In this document: in pieces, positions 1 to 7,821 of the stretch
Position numbering within the stretch: position 1 is the stretch's first letter
Layout: the number at the start of each line of letters is the position of its first letter
Assembly (NCBI RefSeq): GCF_000527175.1
Contig: NZ_AZUR01000001.1
Span: 3,014,501 to 3,078,500 of the forward strand
Source of the DNA: Pseudogulbenkiania sp. MAI-1
Lineage (GTDB): Bacteria > Pseudomonadota > Gammaproteobacteria > Burkholderiales > Chromobacteriaceae
Direction of reading: 5' to 3'
Length of the DNA: 64,000 nucleotides
Made by a program: the position numbers and the translations under genes
The notes under the pieces: generated by a model
The model's database searches: none
Told to the model about the DNA's origin: nothing
What the model saw: the letters and a program-made list of their open reading frames with translations, nothing else

Positions 1-348
1 GCGGCAGGGGAAGTCCCTTTATATTCGTTTATCTGCCGCCGCCCCACTGCTGAACCTCACCATGTCCTCGGCGGCGGATAAACCTTGTTGAACTGGACCG
101 CGACTCAGGCGGCATTTATGGGGATTGTAGGCCGGACAACGCAGCTGTCAATCGTTTGGCATATGAAATCGTCGCAGTAGGCGGCAAATTACTTGGTAAC
201 GATGCCATACCGAACCTGAAACTCGGCTCGGGAAGTCTCGCTGAGTCAGCGTATCGCGCGGTAAAGGCGGCACCAGCACGAACAACACCCTGGCCGTTGT
301 ACGCGCCCTGTCACAGGAAATGACTGACATGCTGCTTCTGCTGACCCA
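1..348. other. Left window edge beyond the IS91 transposase, no gene recognised
   Basis: This stretch has no gene I can support. GCGGCAG at 1-7 and CTGCCGC at 33-39 form an inverted repeat around an AT-richer loop, which could belong to an element end. A plus-strand frame stays open from about 55 to the TGA at 321-323, but it lacks a convincing start and matches no family I recognise. The IS91-side terminus must lie here or further left, but I cannot fix it. Confidence 0.3.
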
Positions 349-1524
349 TCATGGTGGTCCTCGTGGGGCGGGCGCTTGGATTGGCGCAGGCTGAATCACA
401 TCAATCGATACCAAGCGTCCCGCATGGCAATAGGGGCAGCACATCCATTCGATCCGTGCCACCCGGCGCAGGAAGGCCTCGGCCGATTCGATCACGGCCG
501 GCTGTGGCGGTGGTGCGCGTAAGGCCGTACGCGCCGCAGCCAGACCGACACGCTTCTTGGCCGGGCCCAGCAAACCATAATGGCGAATGCGCTTGAAGCC
601 CCTCGGCAGCACGTGCAGCAGGAAGCGGGCGATGAACTCAACAGCGGGCAGTGCGATCACGCGCCGCCCCTTAGGGCGGCTTGGATCGCGCACACGCAGC
701 CGAACGCCCTCCGCTTCCAGGCCAACGATTCGCTCGTTGGAAATTGCCACCCGATGGGTATACCGCCCCAGATACTCGAGCACCTGTGACGGGCCGCCCA
801 GTGGTTGCTTGGCGTAGACCACCCAGTCGGTCCGGTGCAACTCGCGGGTCAGCATGCGCCAGGCTGGGTCGGTGAGGGCCGTGTCCGCCTCCAGTGGGCC
901 TGCCTGGCGCTGCGCTGCCAGTGCCGCCATGAACTTGCCGCGAAACACCTTCGAGAGGGCGTGCACGGGAAACAGGAAACCGCGTTTCGGTTGTACCCAT
1001 TCGCCTTGCGTGGTGAGCGCACCGCCAGCGACGAGTGCGTGCGCGTGAATGTGGCGACCGAGATCCTGCTTCCAGGTATGCAACACCAGGGTGAAGGCGG
1101 ACACGCCACCAAGCCAGCGGGGATTAGCGGCAAACTCGGTCAGCGTGCTGCTGGCCGCGGCGAACAGCAGTTCATACACCAGACGGTCGTGGCGCGCGAC
1201 GAGCCCATTGAGCGCATGCGGTAGCGTGAACACCAAATGGAAGTACGGCACCGGTAGCAACTCGCGCCGACGCGCCGCCAGCCAGGCCTCCTTGGCACGC
1301 GTCTGGCACAAGGGACAATGCCGATTACGGCAGGAGTGATAGACGTACCGCGTCGCGCCACAGGCATCGCAACGCTCGACCTGCCCACCCAGTTGCGCGG
1401 TGCGGCAGGCAACAATAGCCCGCCAGGCTCGTGCCTGGTTCGGGAACAGCGTGTGCGTGGCGAGATAGGCCGATCCGAAGGTGCGCAGTACCTCGGCCAA
1501 CCCGACGCGCCGGCTCGCCGACAC
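349..1524 (-). CDS. IS91-family transposase
   Basis: A rolling-circle (HUH, Y2-type) transposase of 391 aa, close to the usual family length. An N-terminal zinc ribbon is visible (CDACG, then CRNRHCPLC, about residues 51-75). The HUH motif is HIHAH in the middle of the protein, and the candidate catalytic tyrosines are in the segment EYLGRYTHR. The C-terminus carries another CPYC pair. Such enzymes nick one strand and move DNA by rolling-circle replication, leaving no target duplication. Only 3 bases separate its start from the stop of the truncated tyrosine recombinase upstream on the same strand, which is the usual two-gene layout of this IS91 subgroup. The frame looks intact. Confidence 0.85.
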   Translation of the reverse strand: MSASRRVGLAEVLRTFGSAYLATHTLFPNQARAWRAIVACRTAQLGGQVERCDACGATRYVYHSCRNRHCPLCQTRAKEAWLAARRRELLPVPYFHLVFTLPHALNGLVARHDRLVYELLFAAASSTLTEFAANPRWLGGVSAFTLVLHTWKQDLGRHIHAHALVAGGALTTQGEWVQPKRGFLFPVHALSKVFRGKFMAALAAQRQAGPLEADTALTDPAWRMLTRELHRTDWVVYAKQPLGGPSQVLEYLGRYTHRVAISNERIVGLEAEGVRLRVRDPSRPKGRRVIALPAVEFIARFLLHVLPRGFKRIRHYGLLGPAKKRVGLAAARTALRAPPPQPAVIESAEAFLRRVARIEWMCCPYCHAGRLVSIDVIQPAPIQAPAPRGPP

Positions 1525-1527
1525 GGC

Positions 1528-1968
1528 TCAGCGTGGTGGTTCGAGCAAATCCAGCGGCGAAGCCGTGCCGGTCAGACGCTGCTGCGCCAGATGCAGATAG
1601 CGCATGGTGGTGCCTACATGGCCATGGCCCAGCAACCGCTGGATGGTATGGAGGTCGACACCGGCTTCGAGCAGATGGGTGGCAAAGCTGTGGCGGAGGG
1701 TATGGATGCCGGCCGCGTCGGTGAGCCCGGCCGCGTCGCAGGCGGCATAGTACATGCGCTGCGCCGTTTGATCGCCCATCGGGCCGTCGCCTGAGCCATT
1801 GGGAAACAGCCACCGCGGCGGCCGAAACACGTGCCAATAGGTACGCAAGCCCGCCAGCAGGCGGGGCGAAAGCAAGGTATAGCGATCCTTGCCGCCTTTG
1901 GCCTGGCGCACCTTGATGCACATCCGATCCGGTGCGCTCTCAATATCGGCCACCTGCAGGGTGCAGAC
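1528..1968 (-). pseudogene. Tyrosine recombinase C-terminal fragment, 5' end cut off by IS left end
   Basis: The remaining ~145 codons hold the catalytic half of a phage-type integrase: HTLRHSFATHLL (H-x-x-R box), then LLGHGHV and the nucleophile in TTMRYLHL. The N-terminal half, including the first catalytic Arg, is missing because homology stops at 1968, exactly where the IS3-type terminus TGGGGTAGCC begins. Read upstream, the minus frame continues into the IS repeats and encodes unrelated sequence, so a longer open frame there is an artefact of the insertion. It was presumably the companion recombinase of the adjacent IS91-type transposase. Confidence 0.8.
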
Positions 1969-4333
1969 TGGGGTAGCCTGATTCCCGCGGACAGTTCCGA
2001 TTGTTACCATTGACAATCGGGAGTGTGAAATGAAGACCAGAAAGACATATCCAGTAGAGTTCCGTTCTGAGGCGGTAAAGCTGGTACTTGAGCAAGGGCT
2101 CAGCCTTGAAGGGGCGGCCAGGCGGCTGGGTATCCCCAAGGGTACATTGGCTAACTGGGTTGTAGCGGCGAGGTCTGGCGGTGTGGGGTAGCCTGATTCC
2201 CGCGGACAGTTCCGATTGTTACCATTGACAATCGGGAGTGTGAAATGAAGACCAGAAAGACATATCCAGTAGAGTTCCGTTCTGAGGCGGTAAAGCTGGT
2301 ACTTGAGCAAGGGCTCAGCCTTGAAGGGGCGGCCAGGCGGCTGGGTATCCCCAAGGGTACATTGGCTAACTGGGTTGTAGCGGCGAGGTCTGGCGGTGTG
2401 GGGTAGCCTGATTCCCGCGGACAGTTCCGATTGTTACCATTGACAATCGGGAGTGTGAAATGAAGACCAGAAAGACATATCCAGTAGAGTTCCGTTCTGA
2501 GGCGGTAAAGCTGGTACTTGAGCAAGGGCTCAGCCTTGAAGGGGCGGCCAGGCGGCTGGGTATCCCCAAGGGTACATTGGCTAACTGGGTTGTAGCGGCG
2601 AGGTCTGGCGGTGTGGGGTAGCCTGATTCCCGCGGACAGTTCCGATTGTTACCATTGACAATCGGGAGTGTGAAATGAAGACCAGAAAGACATATCCAGT
2701 AGAGTTCCGTTCTGAGGCGGTAAAGCTGGTACTTGAGCAAGGGCTCAGCCTTGAAGGGGCGGCCAGGCGGCTGGGTATCCCCAAGGGTACATTGGCTAAC
2801 TGGGTTGTAGCGGCGAGGTCTGGCGGTGTGGGGTAGCCTGATTCCCGCGGACAGTTCCGATTGTTACCATTGACAATCGGGAGTGTGAAATGAAGACCAG
2901 AAAGACATATCCAGTAGAGTTCCGTTCTGAGGCGGTAAAGCTGGTACTTGAGCAAGGGCTCAGCCTTGAAGGGGCGGCCAGGCGGCTGGGTATCCCCAAG
3001 GGTACATTGGCTAACTGGGTTGTAGCGGCGAGGTCTGGCGGTGTGGGGTAGCCTGATTCCCGCGGACAGTTCCGATTGTTACCATTGACAATCGGGAGTG
3101 TGAAATGAAGACCAGAAAGACATATCCAGTAGAGTTCCGTTCTGAGGCGGTAAAGCTGGTACTTGAGCAAGGGCTCAGCCTTGAAGGGGCGGCCAGGCGG
3201 CTGGGTATCCCCAAGGGTACATTGGCTAACTGGGTTGTAGCGGCGAGGTCTGGCGGTGTGGGGTAGCCTGATTCCCGCGGACAGTTCCGATTGTTACCAT
3301 TGACAATCGGGAGTGTGAAATGAAGACCAGAAAGACATATCCAGTAGAGTTCCGTTCTGAGGCGGTAAAGCTGGTACTTGAGCAAGGGCTCAGCCTTGAA
3401 GGGGCGGCCAGGCGGCTGGGTATCCCCAAGGGTACATTGGCTAACTGGGTTGTAGCGGCGAGGTCTGGCGGTGTGGGGTAGCCTGATTCCCGCGGACAGT
3501 TCCGATTGTTACCATTGACAATCGGGAGTGTGAAATGAAGACCAGAAAGACATATCCAGTAGAGTTCCGTTCTGAGGCGGTAAAGCTGGTACTTGAGCAA
3601 GGGCTCAGCCTTGAAGGGGCGGCCAGGCGGCTGGGTATCCCCAAGGGTACATTGGCTAACTGGGTTGTAGCGGCGAGGTCTGGCGGTGTGGGGTAGCCTG
3701 ATTCCCGCGGACAGTTCCGATTGTTACCATTGACAATCGGGAGTGTGAAATGAAGACCAGAAAGACATATCCAGTAGAGTTCCGTTCTGAGGCGGTAAAG
3801 CTGGTACTTGAGCAAGGGCTCAGCCTTGAAGGGGCGGCCAGGCGGCTGGGTATCCCCAAGGGTACATTGGCTAACTGGGTTGTAGCGGCGAGGTCTGGCG
3901 GTGTGGGGTAGCCTGATTCCCGCGGACAGTTCCGATTGTTACCATTGACAATCGGGAGTGTGAAATGAAGACCAGAAAGACATATCCAGTAGAGTTCCGT
4001 TCTGAGGCGGTAAAGCTGGTACTTGAGCAAGGGCTCAGCCTTGAAGGGGCGGCCAGGCGGCTGGGTATCCCCAAGGGTACATTGGCTAACTGGGTTGTAG
4101 CGGCGAGGTCTGGCGGTGTGGGGTAGCCTGATTCCCGCGGACAGTTCCGATTGTTACCATTGACAATCGGGAGTGTGAAATGAAGACCAGAAAGACATAT
4201 CCAGTAGAGTTCCGTTCTGAGGCGGTAAAGCTGGTACTTGAGCAAGGGCTCAGCCTTGAAGGGGCGGCCAGGCGGCTGGGTATCCCCAAGGGTACATTGG
4301 CTAACTGGGTTGTAGCGGCGAGGTCTGGCGGTG
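1969..4333 (+). repeat. 11 tandem 215-bp copies of an IS3-family left end
   Basis: Units begin at 1969, 2184, 2399, 2614, 2829, 3044, 3259, 3474, 3689, 3904 and 4119, and run head to tail into the full element at 4334. By eye they are identical. Each unit contains the terminal inverted repeat (TGGGGTAGCCTG...), the leader, the orfA start codon and the first 52 codons of orfA. It then jumps from ...TCTGGCGGTG directly to the next TGGGGTAG. No spacers separate the units. The array therefore holds 11 extra left inverted repeats and 11 extra copies of the IS promoter region. No right-end remnants follow the full copy, which argues against serial self-insertion and for tandem amplification of a first duplication. 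Confidence 0.95.
2030..2191 (+). CDS. 53-aa truncated OrfA (helix-turn-helix only), repeated 11 times
   Basis: The ATG lies in the same context as the orfA start of the full element (TCGGGAGTGTGAA-ATG). The frame reads MKTRKTYPVEFRSE..., covers the whole predicted helix-turn-helix (LEGAARRLGIPKGTLANWV) and ends VG-stop, using a TAG created by the next unit's terminus. Identical frames start at 2245, 2460, 2675, 2890, 3105, 3320, 3535, 3750, 3965 and 4180. The leucine-zipper-like tail of OrfA is absent. Whether any is translated is unknown. In IS3 elements OrfA alone can bind the ends and repress transposition, so a short DNA-binding peptide in many copies could interfere with transposition; that is inference. 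Confidence 0.45.
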   Translation: MKTRKTYPVEFRSEAVKLVLEQGLSLEGAARRLGIPKGTLANWVVAARSGGVG

Positions 4334-4394
4334 TGGGGTAGCCTGATTCCCGCGGACAGTTCCGATTGTTACCATTGACAATCGGGAGTGTGAA

Positions 4395-4703
4395 ATGAAG
4401 ACCAGAAAGACATATCCAGTAGAGTTCCGTTCTGAGGCGGTAAAGCTGGTACTTGAGCAAGGGCTCAGCCTTGAAGGGGCGGCCAGGCGGCTGGGTATCC
4501 CCAAGGGTACATTGGCTAACTGGGTTGTAGCGGCGAGGTCTGGCGGTGACCAACCGGCGCCGGGGGCGCGCAGTGTCACGGAGCTGGAAGCAGAGAACGC
4601 CAAGCTGCGCAAGGAGTTGGCAGAGGCACGCCTGGAGCGAGACGTCATAAAAAAAGCTGCAGCGTACTTTGCTCAGGCATCACTGCCCGGTACGCGTGGA
4701 TAG
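4395..4703 (+). CDS. IS3-family transposase OrfA
   Basis: A 102-aa DNA-binding subunit. Residues about 1-50 form the helix-turn-helix that recognises the inverted repeats. Residues about 60-92 (TELEAENAKLRKELAEARLERDVI) are heptad-rich, the usual oligomerisation zipper. The last codons before the overlap encode IKKAAAYFA, where ribosomes can slip to make the OrfAB fusion. The frame is intact, unlike the 11 truncated copies upstream, which end just before the zipper. Confidence 0.9.
   Translation: MKTRKTYPVEFRSEAVKLVLEQGLSLEGAARRLGIPKGTLANWVVAARSGGDQPAPGARSVTELEAENAKLRKELAEARLERDVIKKAAAYFAQASLPGTRG
4649..4655 (+). promoter_or_regulatory. A7 slippery site for programmed -1 frameshift, OrfA to OrfAB
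   Basis: The run of seven A (codons ATA AAA AAA GCT in the orfA frame) is an A-AAA-AAA heptamer. After a -1 slip the frame continues without a stop through ...RYAWIEEHRNLFPV into the OrfB start at 4727, giving the fused transposase that IS3 elements use for transposition. Confidence 0.75.
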
Positions 4704-4726
4704 AAGAGCACCGAAACCTATTCCCG

Positions 4727-5560
4727 GTGGTGGTGGCCTGCCGGGTTCTAGCGGTGTCCCGTGCTGGGTACTATGGCTGGCGTGGACGTTCTCCATCTGA
4801 GCGAGAACAAGAGGACGAGCGGCTGAAAGTGGCGATCCGGGCGGCACATGCCAAAACACGGGAAACCTATGGCGTACGCCGTTTGCAGCCAGAACTGGCG
4901 GCGATGGGCTTTGAGGCCGGGCGTGATCGCATCGACCGTTTACGACGCCAGATAGGCATCCGGTGCCGGCAGAAGCGCAAGTTCAAGGCGACCACCAATT
5001 CGGCCCACTCGTTGCCGGTCGCGGAGAATGTCTTGGGTCAGGTGTTCGAGCCGACCCGCCCGAATCAGGTCTGGACGGGTGATATAACGTACATCCCGAC
5101 GGACGAGGGCTGGCTGTACCTAGCGGCACTGAAGGATGTGTTTAGCTGCGAGATCGTTGGCTATGCGATGGGCGCGCGGATGACGACCGAACTGGTCAGC
5201 AAGGCGCTGTTCCGGGCGGTCCAGCACCAGCGGCCGCCGGCCGGCTTGATCCACCATACGGATCGTGGCAGCCAATACTGCGCCAAGGCCTACGGGGATT
5301 TGCTGACGCAGTTCAGGATGCATAGCTCGATGTCACGCAAGGGGAACTGTTTCGACAATGCGCCGATAGAGAGCTTCTGGGGAACGTTGAAGAACGAGCT
5401 CGTCCACCATCGCCGTTACGCAACGCGGGCGGAGGCGGAGGCATCGATCAGGGAGTACATCGAAATCTTCTATAACCGCCAACGCCGTCACTCGCGGCTT
5501 GGCTACTTGGCGCCGGCTGAATTTACCCGGAAGTACTGGAATTCAGCCAAGGCCGCTTGA
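4727..5560 (+). CDS. IS3-family transposase OrfB (DDE integrase)
   Basis: A 277-aa catalytic subunit, probably produced mainly as the OrfAB fusion because homology extends upstream of this ATG in the same frame. An HTH_21-like region (ETYGVRRLQPEL) is followed by the rve integrase core. The DDE triad is Asp119 (TGDITYIP), Asp179 (HHTDRGSQY) and Glu215 (NAPIESFWGTLK), with the family's 35-residue D-to-E spacing. The C-terminal YNRQRRHSRLGYLAPAEF is also typical. All catalytic residues are present, so the element could still be active. Confidence 0.9.
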   Translation: MVVACRVLAVSRAGYYGWRGRSPSEREQEDERLKVAIRAAHAKTRETYGVRRLQPELAAMGFEAGRDRIDRLRRQIGIRCRQKRKFKATTNSAHSLPVAENVLGQVFEPTRPNQVWTGDITYIPTDEGWLYLAALKDVFSCEIVGYAMGARMTTELVSKALFRAVQHQRPPAGLIHHTDRGSQYCAKAYGDLLTQFRMHSSMSRKGNCFDNAPIESFWGTLKNELVHHRRYATRAEAEASIREYIEIFYNRQRRHSRLGYLAPAEFTRKYWNSAKAA

Positions 5561-6583
5561 ATCGGAGCTGTCCGCTCTTGCCAGGACACCCCAAACTACC
5601 CCCTCCCGAAGAACTACCCCGGAAACGTCTGTTAGATGAAGTCCGTGATCGCATCCGACTCAAGCATTACAGCATCCGCACTGAGCAGACCTATCTGGAT
5701 TGGGTCAAACGCTTCATTCTGTTCCATGGCAAGCAGCATCCACGGAGCATGGGCAAGCCCGAGATTGAGGCCTTTCTGAGCTACCTGGCCGTCGCGCGCA
5801 GTGTATCGGCCTCCACTCAGAATCAGGCCAAGTCGGCACTGTTGTTTCTCTATCGAGAGGTCCTGGGAGTCGAATTGCCCTGGCTGGAAGACATCGAGCA
5901 GGCGAAGACTCCCAAACGGCTGCCAGTCGTGTTGACCGAGCCGGAAGTCCAGGCGGTACTGGCACTGCTGTCAGGCACATGGCAGTTACTCGGACATTTG
6001 CTGTATGGCAGCGGCTTGCGCCTGATGGAAGGGGTACGCCTGCGCGTAAAAGATGTCGACTTCAGCCAGCGCGAAATTCTGGTGCGAGAAGGAAAGGGGT
6101 TCAAGGATCGGGTGACAATGCTGCCACTTGCCCTGGTCCAACCACTGCGGCAGCACTTGACCCGAGTTCAAACCGTGCATGAAGCCGATTTGGCGCAAGG
6201 GCATGGTGAGGTTCATCTGCCTTACGCACTAGCGCGTAAATATCCGGGGGCCGGCAAGGAATGGGGGCTGGCAGTATATTTTCCCCTCCTCCCAGCTTTC
6301 GATCGACCCACGCTCGGGCATAACTCGCCGGCATCATGTGGACGAGAAAGGCATGCAGCGGGCAATGAAGCAGGCTGTGCACAGGCTCGGCATGGCCAAA
6401 CCCACTACGCCGCACACGCTCCGACACAGCTTTGCCACGCACTTGCTACAGGCCGGCTACGATATCCGCACCGTGCAGGAGTTGCTCGGCCATGAGAACG
6501 TGCAAACCACCATGATCTACACCCATGTGCTCAACCGAGGTGGAAAGGGGGTGCAAAGCCCCCTGGACCGTTTGTCCGGCTAA
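5557..6583 (+). pseudogene. intI: Integron-type integrase (IntI), 5'-truncated and frameshifted
   Basis: Homology starts right after the IS end (PPEELPRKRLLDEVRDRIRLKHY, then SIRTEQTYLDWVKRFI). The ATG at 5557 lies inside the IS, so the native start is lost and any product would begin with IS-derived residues. Tyrosine recombinase boxes are present: GLRLMEG, HTLRHSFATHLL, LLGHENVQTTMIYTH. The segment around ARKYPGAGKEWG...YIFPSSQLSIDPR is the extra alpha-helical insertion that distinguishes integron integrases from XerCD. One extra base near 6268 breaks the frame: dropping the C at 6268 restores WGWQYIFPS and joins the two halves. No attI or credible attC cassettes were found next to it. Confidence 0.8.
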
Positions 6584-6648
6584 GCATTGCTCACAAAACG
6601 CCGTTGATGCGCGGGGGAGACGCCCCATCGTTTTATTGGGCAGTTTTG

Positions 6649-7809
6649 TTAGAGGCGGGATTCCGGCGCGGCCACCAGCCGCACCAGTGTGATCTCCGAC
6701 GGCGCGCCGAAGCGTTTCGGCGGCCCCCAGTAACCGGTGCCGCGGCTGGTGTAGACCCACAGCGCGTCGAGGCGGTGCAGGCCGGCGGTGTAGGGTTGTT
6801 GCAGGCGCACAAACAGGTTCCACGGCCAGAACTGCCCGCCGTGGGTATGGCCGGACAGCTGCAGGTCGAAACCGGCCTCCGCCGCCGCCGGGGCGCTGCG
6901 CGGCTGGTGGGCGAGCAGGATGCGAGGCGTGGCTGCCGCCGGTGCGCCCTCGAGCGCGACGCGTGGATCGCTGCGCTGCGCCGGGTCGAAATGATGCGCG
7001 CTATAGTCGGTGACGCCGGCCACCACCAGATCGACACCACCGTGTTGCAGCACCACGTGCTCGTTCTCCAGCACGCGCAAGCCCAATCGCCGCAGTTCCT
7101 CGACCCAGGCGGCGGCGCCGGAGTAATACTCGTGGTTGCCGGTGACGAAATAGGCACCGTGCCGCGCCGTCAGACGGCCGAGCGGTGCGGTATGCGCCGC
7201 CAACTGCTCGACGCTACCATCGACCAGGTCGCCCGTCACCGCGATCACATCGGCCTCGAGCCCGTTCACCGCATCGACGATCGCATTCAAGTAGCCGCGC
7301 TTGATGGTCGGCCCGACGTGGATATCGCTGATCTGGGCGATGGTGAAGCCGTCGAGGGCCGCCGGCAGACCGGCCAGCGGCACCTCGACCTCGACCACCC
7401 GAGCGCGCCGGCGCGCGTTCACAAACCCGATCAGAGTCGCCAAGGCGGCCAGCAAGGGCACGGCGATGGCCGACCAGCGCGCCATGGGCGGCATCTCCAT
7501 GGCCGGAAGCAGCAAGGCAGCGATACCCAGCACGATATCGCGCAGCAGGGTCAACACCAGCAGCGACGAGAACCAGCCCATCATCAGCATTCCCGCCCAC
7601 GCCAGGCGGTCAGCCAACGGCTGGCGCTCGATGGCTCGCGTCATGAGGCCTAGCGGCATCAGCACGCAAGACAGTAGCAGCACCATCCCTCCGACCACCC
7701 GTCCTGCAGTGCCGATCGGCAGGTCAGGCAACAGACGCAGGCCGATGTAGGCGTGCAGCAGCACCAGCAGGCTGGTGGCAATCAGGATGAAACGGCTTGG
7801 TGGGCGCAT
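6649..7809 (-). CDS. Membrane-anchored metallophosphoesterase (YaeI-like)
   Basis: 386 aa. The first ~130 residues hold about four hydrophobic helices, followed by a calcineurin-like phosphoesterase domain. Metal ligands are visible: Asp162 and His164 (ISDIHVG), GDLVDG at 193-198, GNHEYY from 224, AHQP, and the C-terminal GHTHGGQFWP. The order D-x-H / GD / GNHE / H / GHTH is complete, so it should be active. Family members cleave phosphodiesters, including lipid head groups; the substrate here is unknown. It is transcribed just downstream of selO with a 12-base gap, so the two may share an mRNA. It converges on the dead integrase. Confidence 0.8.
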   Translation of the reverse strand: MRPPSRFILIATSLLVLLHAYIGLRLLPDLPIGTAGRVVGGMVLLLSCVLMPLGLMTRAIERQPLADRLAWAGMLMMGWFSSLLVLTLLRDIVLGIAALLLPAMEMPPMARWSAIAVPLLAALATLIGFVNARRRARVVEVEVPLAGLPAALDGFTIAQISDIHVGPTIKRGYLNAIVDAVNGLEADVIAVTGDLVDGSVEQLAAHTAPLGRLTARHGAYFVTGNHEYYSGAAAWVEELRRLGLRVLENEHVVLQHGGVDLVVAGVTDYSAHHFDPAQRSDPRVALEGAPAAATPRILLAHQPRSAPAAAEAGFDLQLSGHTHGGQFWPWNLFVRLQQPYTAGLHRLDALWVYTSRGTGYWGPPKRFGAPSEITLVRLVAAPESRL

Positions 7810-7821
7810 CGCACCTTTCCC

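Larger units (their letters stand above)
4334..5593 (+). mobile_element. Complete IS3-family insertion sequence, 1260 bp
   Basis: The left end TGGGGTAGCCTG...GCGGACAGTTCCGATT matches the reverse complement of the right end (TGGGGTGTCCTG...GCGGACAGCTCCGATT) over most positions. This sets the outer bases at 4334 (or 1969 if the array is counted) and 5593. It carries orfA and orfB in the -1 relation with an A7 slippery run. No target duplication is visible: the left flank ends GCAGAC before 1969 and the right flank begins AACTAC after 5593. The two flanks are parts of two different recombinase genes, so the current neighbourhood probably arose by rearrangement or deletion after insertion. Confidence 0.9.

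Noticed and set aside
87..93. GTTGAAC resembling the 3' core of an attC site
   Set aside because: No complementary RYYYAAC partner and no attC-like fold at suitable distance.
148..330. 60-codon minus-strand frame left of the IS91 transposase
   Set aside because: No recognisable content or ribosome site; the opposite strand is equally open.
2151..4245. Series of identical ~124-aa minus-strand open frames with 215-bp period
   Set aside because: They are antisense readings of the IS left-end array, contain no known family, and overlap the plus-strand orfA starts.
1969..4333. CRISPR-like regular repetition
   Set aside because: Units are contiguous with no spacers and each is the IS terminus plus orfA start.
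6591..6649. ACAAAAC...GTTTTGT inverted repeat after the integron integrase, possible attC
   Set aside because: The core does not fit the attC 7-mer consensus; more likely a short hairpin between converging genes.
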